Below the pieces are notes generated by a model, which saw only the letters and a list, made by a program, of their open reading frames with translations, was not told where the DNA came from and made no database searches. Below, piece after piece: positions 15,297-20,168 of a stretch of DNA of 20,168 nt (position 1 is its first letter; the number at the start of each line of letters is the position of its first letter). Source of the DNA: VBAS01 sp035318985 (lineage in GTDB: Bacteria; Bacteroidota; Bacteroidia; Chitinophagales; Chitinophagaceae); assembly GCA_035318985.1 (NCBI GenBank), contig DATHDP010000101.1, positions 1 through 20,168 of the forward strand, written 5' to 3'. Position numbers and translations under genes: made by a program.

Positions 15297-15318
15297 ACCT
15301 GCCTGCCGGTAGACAGGT
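15297..15318. repeat. REP-like 22-bp near-perfect palindrome after polA
   Basis: The 22-bp block begins ACCTGCCTGCC and ends GGTAGACAGGT; it is self-complementary except for one C-A mismatch and one G-T wobble. Palindromes built on ACCTGCCTGCC/GGCAGGCAGGT are familiar as dispersed intergenic elements in Bacteroidota. It is GC-rich compared with its surroundings and has only TTT after it, so it is a poor terminator. It lies between polA and the receiver-like gene. Confidence 0.65.
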
Positions 15319-15357
15319 TTACAGGATTTTGATAGATTATGAGGAAATAAAGGGCTT

Positions 15358-15702
15358 ATGAAAAAGATATTCTTTATTCATTTTCATGAAGCAGAGCTGA
15401 AAGAAAAAATTCAACCGCTGAAACAAGCCGGATATAAAATAGACTATCATTTCAGTACTGAAACGACAGCAAACTTGAAAGATAATCTACCGGATGTTTT
15501 AGTTGTTTCTCTTGATCGATTACCATCACATGGAAAAGCTTATGCAGAATGGCTGTGGGAAGCAAAGAAAAGACAACACATACCAATTATTTTTTGTGGT
15601 GGTAAACCAGAGAAAGTAATTACAGTCAAAGAAAAACTTCCGAAAGCTATTTTTTGCAGTAATGAAAAATTATTATCAACTCTTGAAAAAGTAAAGCAAT
15701 GA
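15358..15702 (+). CDS. Small receiver-like (CheY-fold) protein lacking the usual phosphorylation residues
   Basis: The 114-residue protein has alternating beta/alpha segments of CheY-like length: KKIFFIHF, a helix ELKEKIQPLKQAGY, KIDYHF, then DVLVVSLDRLPSHGKAYAEWLWEAKK, which resembles the D-x-x-L-P-x-x-x-G turn of receivers, and HIPIIFCGG with KAIFCSNEKLLSTLEKV at the end. The N-terminal acidic pair is absent (FHEAE instead), and the only Asp near the beta-3 turn is shifted by one residue from the phosphoacceptor place. It is therefore probably a pseudo-receiver that does not use phosphate. The stop overlaps the next start as ATGA, so it is translationally coupled to the membrane hydroxylase. 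Family assignment by fold is tentative. Confidence 0.6.
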   Translation: MKKIFFIHFHEAELKEKIQPLKQAGYKIDYHFSTETTANLKDNLPDVLVVSLDRLPSHGKAYAEWLWEAKKRQHIPIIFCGGKPEKVITVKEKLPKAIFCSNEKLLSTLEKVKQ

Positions 15703-16499
15703 AGTGGGATGATTATTTAAAAATACTTCAGAATATAAGTTTAAGATATTTCTATATAGCAGGCATTGCTTTTGTGCTTGGCTATGTTTTATTACGTAAA
15801 TGGATCGGCAATAAAAAAATACAACAAAAATTTCCGAGAGCATCTGATTATTTGCGGGAGATCTCTTATTCCGTTATAACGATGCTATTGTTTGCTTTTA
15901 TTCCTTTCTTTCTTATTAAGAATCCTAACATTGAACCATACACAACACATTACACAAAGATCGAAGAGTTTGGTTGGTTCTATTTTTTTGCAGCCTTTCC
16001 TTTAATGTTCATTATGCACGATGCTTATTTTTATTGGACACACCGGATAATGCATTATCCAAAAGTTTTTAGAATATTTCATCTTGTTCATCACCAATCT
16101 ACCAACCCATCGCCCTGGGCTGCTTATGCTTTTCATCCTTTGGAAGCAATTATAGAAGTTGGCATTACCGCAGTTTTTCTTTTTACAATCCCTATTCACA
16201 GTCTTCATTTGCCTATCTTCTTTTTAATGTCGATCATTTATAATGTTTATGGCCATACCGGTTACGAGATCTATCCAAGAGGCTTTAACAAGAACTGGTT
16301 TGGTAAATGGATAAACACTTCTGTGAATCATAATCTCCACCATCAATATTTTAAAGGCAATTATGGCTTGTATTTTTTATTCTGGGATAGGATGATGGGA
16401 ACGATAAGAAACGATTATGATGAAAGATTTGAAGAGGTAAAGACAAGAAGTCGAGTAGAATTACAGAAAGTACAAGTGAGTGACACAACAGTAGCCTAA
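15699..16499 (+). CDS. Sterol desaturase/fatty acid hydroxylase superfamily membrane di-iron enzyme
   Basis: The 266-residue membrane protein has hydrophobic spans near 17-33, 57-74, 95-106 and 155-182, and the full set of histidine boxes that bind two irons: HDAYFYWTHRIMH (His107, 115, 119), HLVHH (His128, 131, 132) and HNLHH (His211, 214, 215), plus His186 in YGHTGYE. Members of this superfamily use O2 and an electron donor to hydroxylate or desaturate lipids, sterols or carotenoids at the inner face of the membrane. The substrate is unknown here. Its start codon overlaps the stop of the pseudo-receiver gene (ATGA). The Rieske-flavodoxin protein encoded 85 bp downstream is a possible electron donor; that is inference. 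Confidence 0.9.
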   Translation: MKWDDYLKILQNISLRYFYIAGIAFVLGYVLLRKWIGNKKIQQKFPRASDYLREISYSVITMLLFAFIPFFLIKNPNIEPYTTHYTKIEEFGWFYFFAAFPLMFIMHDAYFYWTHRIMHYPKVFRIFHLVHHQSTNPSPWAAYAFHPLEAIIEVGITAVFLFTIPIHSLHLPIFFLMSIIYNVYGHTGYEIYPRGFNKNWFGKWINTSVNHNLHHQYFKGNYGLYFLFWDRMMGTIRNDYDERFEEVKTRSRVELQKVQVSDTTVA

Positions 16500-16584
16500 T
16501 ATTGGTACTACAGCTGATTTAATAAAATTAATTTCCTTACCCCGGAAAATTTCCTCAACTTGATAGCCAATCAAAAACTTTTTT

Positions 16585-17715
16585 ATGGCTTTCATAAAAG
16601 TTTGTTCACTGAGCGAATTGCCTGAAAATTCTCAAAAGATCGTTGATTTGGGGCCGCATAAAATTGCATTGTTCCATTATAACAATGAAATATCTGCGAT
16701 CGCAAATGCATGTCTGCATAAAGCAGGACCATTAGGTTTGGGATTAGTGGAAAATAAATATGATGGATTGTATGTGACATGCCCATGGCATGGTTGGGAA
16801 TACAATATAAAAACCGGCAGTGCACCGCCGGGATACAAAGACCAGCAAGCACTATATGAAGTGAAAGTGGAAGGTGATGATATATTGATAAGTGAACAAC
16901 CAATTACAAAAGCCCATCGTGAGTTGCATGACTTAAAAGTTATTGAAGACCTTATCAAGCTCGATTATCAAACAACGGCGGATTCAAAAAATATTTTAGG
17001 CATCTCTACCACCAATATGAATGCTGCGTTGCCAAGATATAGTACATCGGAAGCAGCATTGGAATTGGCATTGGATTATGCAAAGGAACATCATGGTGCG
17101 GCAACAAAAATGCTGAAGCTTCGTGACCTTGGTTTTCGTGCATGCGAAGGTTATTACTCGCAACACATGAATGCTTGCACATGGCCATGCAGCATTACTG
17201 AAATGAAGCCCAAAGATGGGATGACACAAGTGTATCGTGATATGATCCTTTGGGCAGATATTGTTTTAGTGGCAACGCCGATCCGTTGGGGTAATCCATC
17301 ATCGCTTTATTTTAAAATGGCCGAACGTTTGAACTGTGTGCAGAACCAGATCACATTAAAAGACAAAATACTTATTAAAAATAAAGTGGCTTCATTTATT
17401 ATCACTGGCGGACAAGATAATATTCAGCAAGTAGCCGGACAGATGATGGTATTCTTTACTGATCTTGGTTTTACTTTTCCTCCATTTAGTTTTTTGGGTT
17501 GGAGCCGAGGCTGGACGGCTGAAGACATGGATAAAAATGTATTGCAATTCAAACGCAGCGAATATGTTCAACGGACTGCAAAGGAATTAGTGGATAATAG
17601 CATAGAAACGCTTTGCCAGGTAAAACACATTCATCATGAAAATATGAAGGCGCCAAAACCACATAAACAGGATTCATTGACTGCCGACCTGATAAATCCT
17701 GATATGAATGTGTGA
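16585..17715 (+). CDS. Rieske [2Fe-2S]-flavodoxin-like (FMN reductase) fusion protein
   Basis: This is a 376-residue two-domain redox protein. Residues 1-105 form a Rieske ferredoxin: CLHKAGPLG (Cys43, His45) and CPWHGWEYN (Cys66, His69) give the C-x-H...C-x2-H ligand set. A linker (about 106-135) leads to a flavodoxin-like NAD(P)H:FMN reductase domain (about 136-290). That domain starts ILGISTTNMNAALPRYSTSEAAL, includes ACEGYYSQHMNACTWPCSITEMKPKDGM with extra cysteines (187, 198, 202), and WADIVLVATPIRWGNPSSLYFKMAERL, matching the FMN-binding 80s-type loop of the family. A tail of about 85 residues ends the protein. It is cytosolic (no signal). It would pass electrons between a flavin and an iron-sulphur centre, probably to or from an oxygenase; the partner is not proven. 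Domain calls are strong, pathway role unknown. Confidence 0.85.
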   Translation: MAFIKVCSLSELPENSQKIVDLGPHKIALFHYNNEISAIANACLHKAGPLGLGLVENKYDGLYVTCPWHGWEYNIKTGSAPPGYKDQQALYEVKVEGDDILISEQPITKAHRELHDLKVIEDLIKLDYQTTADSKNILGISTTNMNAALPRYSTSEAALELALDYAKEHHGAATKMLKLRDLGFRACEGYYSQHMNACTWPCSITEMKPKDGMTQVYRDMILWADIVLVATPIRWGNPSSLYFKMAERLNCVQNQITLKDKILIKNKVASFIITGGQDNIQQVAGQMMVFFTDLGFTFPPFSFLGWSRGWTAEDMDKNVLQFKRSEYVQRTAKELVDNSIETLCQVKHIHHENMKAPKPHKQDSLTADLINPDMNV

Positions 17716-17745
17716 TAATTATTTCATTAATTGGACAAACGGTTC

Positions 17746-17774
17746 TTGTTTGGTTTTGTCTTGAATTAGTTTGG
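17746..17774 (+). promoter_or_regulatory. Promoter-like element ahead of the amidohydrolase gene
   Basis: TTG (17746-17748) and TAGTTTGG (17767-17774) are 18 bp apart; the latter has one mismatch to TAnnTTTG. The start codon follows 17 bp later. It suggests the amidohydrolase-haemoglobin pair has its own promoter. Confidence 0.4.
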
Positions 17775-17791
17775 TATTTAAATAAATTCTT

Positions 17792-18880
17792 ATGAAAGGA
17801 ACAATTGGTTTGATCTTTATTATTACTTGTTTCATTTCCAGTGCGCAGTCGCAGGAAAAAATGGACTTTGAAAAATATAATCCAACATCCACATTGGTAG
17901 TGCCCGGGCATAAATTAACAAAAGCTAAGTTTCCTTTTATCGATGTTCACAATCACCAGGAGTCAATGCCCTCAATGGATCTTTCCACTCTGACTAAAGA
18001 AATGGATAAATTAAATATGACAGTAATGGTAAATCTGAGTGGACGAAGTGGCAACAACATCGAGCAATCAGTAAAAAATATTAAAGAGCATTATCCAAAA
18101 CGATTTATTGTTTTTGCGAACGTTAATTTCAGTGGGGTTGGTGAAAAAGATTGGGGTGAAAAAGCAGCGAAACAACTGGAAGAAGATGTAAAGAATGGGG
18201 CAAATGGTTTAAAGGTTTTTAAAAACCTTGGTTTATCCGCAAGGGATATTAATGGTAAACTTATTCCTATTGACGATCCACGACTTGACCCGGTTTGGGA
18301 TAAAGCTGGCGAATTAAAAATTCCTGTTCTTATTCATACAGCTGATCCAAAACCATTTTGGGATCCGATGGATGAAAAAAATGAACGATGGCTTGAATTG
18401 GCAACACATGACCGGCGCAAAAGAAGTGACACAGATCCTGCGCCATGGCAACAGTTGATCGATGAACAACACCGCATGTTCAAGAATCATCCAAAAACAA
18501 TTTTTATCAATGCACATTTTGGCTGGTATGCAAATGATCTTTCTCAACTTGGAAAATTACTGGATGAAATTCCAAATATGAATATTGAATTTGGTGCAGT
18601 GATCGCCGAGTTAGGAAGACAACCAAGAGCTGCCAAGCAGTTTTTTGAAAAATACCAGGATAGGATCTTGTTCGGTAAAGACAGTTGGGCACCGGAAGAA
18701 TATGCTACCTACTTTAGAGTCTTAGAGACCGAAGATGAATATTTTCCCTATCATAAAAAATATCATGCATTCTGGGCGATGTATGGAATGGGTTTACCTG
18801 ATCCGATTTTGAAAAAAATATATTACAAAAATGCGCTGCGTATTATTCCTAATATTGATAAGTCTCAATTTCCGGATTAA
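17792..18880 (+). CDS. Exported amidohydrolase-2 family metal-dependent hydrolase
   Basis: This 362-residue protein begins with a signal peptide (MKGTIGLIFIITCFISSAQSQ, cleavage near 20). The rest is an amidohydrolase-2 (PF04909) TIM barrel. It has the metal-binding D-x-H-x-H as FIDVHNHQ (Asp51, His53, His55), then TVMVNLSGRSGNN, ANGLKVFKNLGL, IPVLIHTADP with a His near 182, FINAHFGWYAND near 240, and RILFGKDSWAPEEY near 293, where the Asp is the expected last metal or catalytic residue. This family includes decarboxylases and lactone or amide hydrolases such as ACMSD and TIM-barrel 2-pyrone hydrolases; the substrate here cannot be named. Its TAA stop is directly followed by the ATG of the truncated haemoglobin gene. 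It is exported, the haemoglobin is not. Confidence 0.88.
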   Translation: MKGTIGLIFIITCFISSAQSQEKMDFEKYNPTSTLVVPGHKLTKAKFPFIDVHNHQESMPSMDLSTLTKEMDKLNMTVMVNLSGRSGNNIEQSVKNIKEHYPKRFIVFANVNFSGVGEKDWGEKAAKQLEEDVKNGANGLKVFKNLGLSARDINGKLIPIDDPRLDPVWDKAGELKIPVLIHTADPKPFWDPMDEKNERWLELATHDRRKRSDTDPAPWQQLIDEQHRMFKNHPKTIFINAHFGWYANDLSQLGKLLDEIPNMNIEFGAVIAELGRQPRAAKQFFEKYQDRILFGKDSWAPEEYATYFRVLETEDEYFPYHKKYHAFWAMYGMGLPDPILKKIYYKNALRIIPNIDKSQFPD

Positions 18881-19258
18881 ATGAAAAATGATATTTCAAA
18901 TAGAGAAGACCTGTTAAAACTCCTTACGCTTTTTTATAATAAACTTTTAGGTGATGGATCCATCAGCTATTTGTTTACTGATATTGCAAAAATCGATCTA
19001 CTCCATCATCTTGATATATTGGTAAATTTCTGGGACAGTGTTTTATTTCAAAACGATGTGTACCGTAAAAATGCGATGCAGCCCCATTTGACATTGCATC
19101 AACAATCTCCATTGCAGAAACATCATTTTGAAACATGGCTTAAGTATTTTAACGAGTCGGTAGATGAATTGTTTGACGGAGAAAAAGCATTTCTTGCCAA
19201 AGAGAGAGCTTTGAGTATCGCTACAGTAATGCGAATAAAGATCAGGCAGTTAGGCTGA
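18881..19258 (+). CDS. Group III truncated haemoglobin
   Basis: This 125-residue haem protein shows the group III pattern: DISNREDLLKLLTLFYNKLL with the B10 Tyr19, FTDIAKIDLLHHLDILVNFWDSVLF, then AMQPHLTLHQQSPLQKHHFETWLKYF carrying the proximal His at about residue 69 and the G8 Trp at 86, and SVDELFDGEKAFLAKERALSIATVM at the end. Truncated haemoglobins of this class bind O2 and NO; roles in NO defence or low-oxygen respiration are known for the Campylobacter Ctb relative, whose function is not the same in every species. It starts immediately after the amidohydrolase stop (TAA then ATG), which suggests coupled translation. No signal peptide is seen, so it is cytoplasmic. Confidence 0.92.
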   Translation: MKNDISNREDLLKLLTLFYNKLLGDGSISYLFTDIAKIDLLHHLDILVNFWDSVLFQNDVYRKNAMQPHLTLHQQSPLQKHHFETWLKYFNESVDELFDGEKAFLAKERALSIATVMRIKIRQLG

Positions 19259-19369
19259 ATGTCATCTAAGCGAAGCAAATAGTGCTCAATTCCATAAAAG
19301 TTTATTTTTAATTTTTTCTGTTTCGCTCTTGTGTAATCCTGCCGACCCAAACATCCTTATAGCAAATGA

Positions 19370-20168
19370 ATGCTTATGCAGCGCCTATCATTTGCTTTAG
19401 ACCCCCGGTATTTCCAGGTAATTTTCCAGGCTATTTTTCTGAGCTATGGAATTCTTTTTCTCCATTGGAATGCCGATTGGCAACATTACACAATCAGTAT
19501 TGGAGGGTGCTTATTATTTCAATACGCTGCTGACTCTATAAAGGCAAAAAGATTTTTAAAGCCTAACGAATTTAATCGATGGGGTTTCAGTGTCCTCATT
19601 AGCGCCATGAGCCTTTGCCTTTTATTAAAAACAAATGATTGGTATGTGAGTTTACTTGCCGCTTTTTTGACTGTTGCTTCAAAATATGTTCTTCGGATTA
19701 ATCAAAAACACATTTTCAATCCTTCTGCATTTGGCATCGTAGCAACATTACTTTTTACAAAAGATGCATGGTTAAGTCCCGGCCAATGGGGAAGCAACGC
19801 CGTCATCTTTTTTGGTGTTATCACCTTCGGAACTATTGTAGTAACAAGAGTCCAGAAATTAGATGTTAGTCTTGCGTTCCTGTTAACCTTCATTGGCTTG
19901 CTTTACTGGAGACAGATGTATGTGCTTGGCTGGCCAATGGACTATTTCATTCATTCAGTTAGTACTGGAAGTTTGTTGCTTTTCACCTTTTTTATGATCA
20001 GCGATCCAAGAACCTCACCCAATCATCCGATTGCGAGAATTATTTGGGCTGTACTAATTGCTGCAGTTTCGTTTTATCTCGCCGCTTTTAAATGGAAATA
20101 CAATACGATCATTTGGGTGCTTATTGGCGCCGCTCCATTAGTTCCACTGCTTGACAAAATTTTTAAAG
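19370..20168 (+). CDS. RnfD/NqrB-like membrane protein, 3' end outside window
   Basis: The frame is open from ATG 19370 to the window end (266 residues so far, no stop); ATG 19376 is an alternative start. It is an integral membrane protein with about eight hydrophobic segments. The family signature NPSAFGIVATLLF, followed by LSPGQWGSNAVIFFG and later FFMISDPRTSPNHP, matches the RnfD/NqrB superfamily, which carries flavins across the membrane in Na+ or H+-coupled electron transport. I do not see the S/T-G-A-T type site used for covalent FMN attachment in classic RnfD/NqrB, so this stand-alone member may not be part of a full Rnf complex; no rnfC, G, E, A or B genes are nearby. The gap from the haemoglobin gene (19259-19369) holds no gene. 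Confidence 0.8.
   Translation, partial: MLMQRLSFALDPRYFQVIFQAIFLSYGILFLHWNADWQHYTISIGGCLLFQYAADSIKAKRFLKPNEFNRWGFSVLISAMSLCLLLKTNDWYVSLLAAFLTVASKYVLRINQKHIFNPSAFGIVATLLFTKDAWLSPGQWGSNAVIFFGVITFGTIVVTRVQKLDVSLAFLLTFIGLLYWRQMYVLGWPMDYFIHSVSTGSLLLFTFFMISDPRTSPNHPIARIIWAVLIAAVSFYLAAFKWKYNTIIWVLIGAAPLVPLLDKIFK

Noticed and set aside
16540..16570. GGAAA-A-TTTCC palindrome before the Rieske-flavodoxin gene
   Set aside because: It is only 5 bp per arm in AT-rich sequence and not clearly placed relative to a promoter.

Overview
The window looks like chromosome from a Bacteroidota bacterium, most likely of the Chitinophagaceae type. It is AT-rich, leaders are A-rich with little Shine-Dalgarno signal, several genes have TAnnTTTG-like -7 elements close to the start codon, and the proteins (DUF4920, tRNA_anti-like OB-fold, YceI, group III truncated haemoglobin, RecA, UvrB and PolA) read as Bacteroidota versions. 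The family-level placement is inferred from resemblance, not from a search. I see no tRNA, rRNA, CRISPR array, transposase or phage gene.

Region 1 (1-2597, minus strand): the N-terminal part of an exported family-10-like glycosidase (cut by the window edge), a MarR regulator just upstream of it, a roughly 330-bp spacer with possible operator palindromes and a weak 30-codon ORF, then a stand-alone radical SAM/SPASM protein divergent from the next operon.

Region 2 (2665-6399, plus): an overlapping pxpB-pxpC-pxpA operon for the ATP-dependent 5-oxoprolinase, followed by an Nramp-fold membrane protein like Bacillus YcsG. The carrier lacks the usual metal-binding residues, so uptake of 5-oxoproline or a related organic acid is a plausible role. 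A 15-bp inverted repeat lies between pxpA and the carrier.

Region 3 (6408-15318): mostly housekeeping. recA, uvrB and polA lie within about 8 kb, interspersed with small envelope proteins (DUF4920, an OB-fold membrane protein, YceI, a 76-residue membrane peptide) and methylglyoxal synthase. Strong intrinsic terminators separate the units.

Region 4 (15358-20168, plus): a run of redox-flavoured genes. It holds a degenerate receiver-like protein translationally coupled to a membrane di-iron hydroxylase, a Rieske-flavodoxin fusion, an exported amidohydrolase abutting a group III truncated haemoglobin, and an RnfD/NqrB-like membrane protein cut by the window end. This is the most unusual part: it could be an oxygen-dependent modification module with its own electron supply, but that link is inference from gene order and domain content only.
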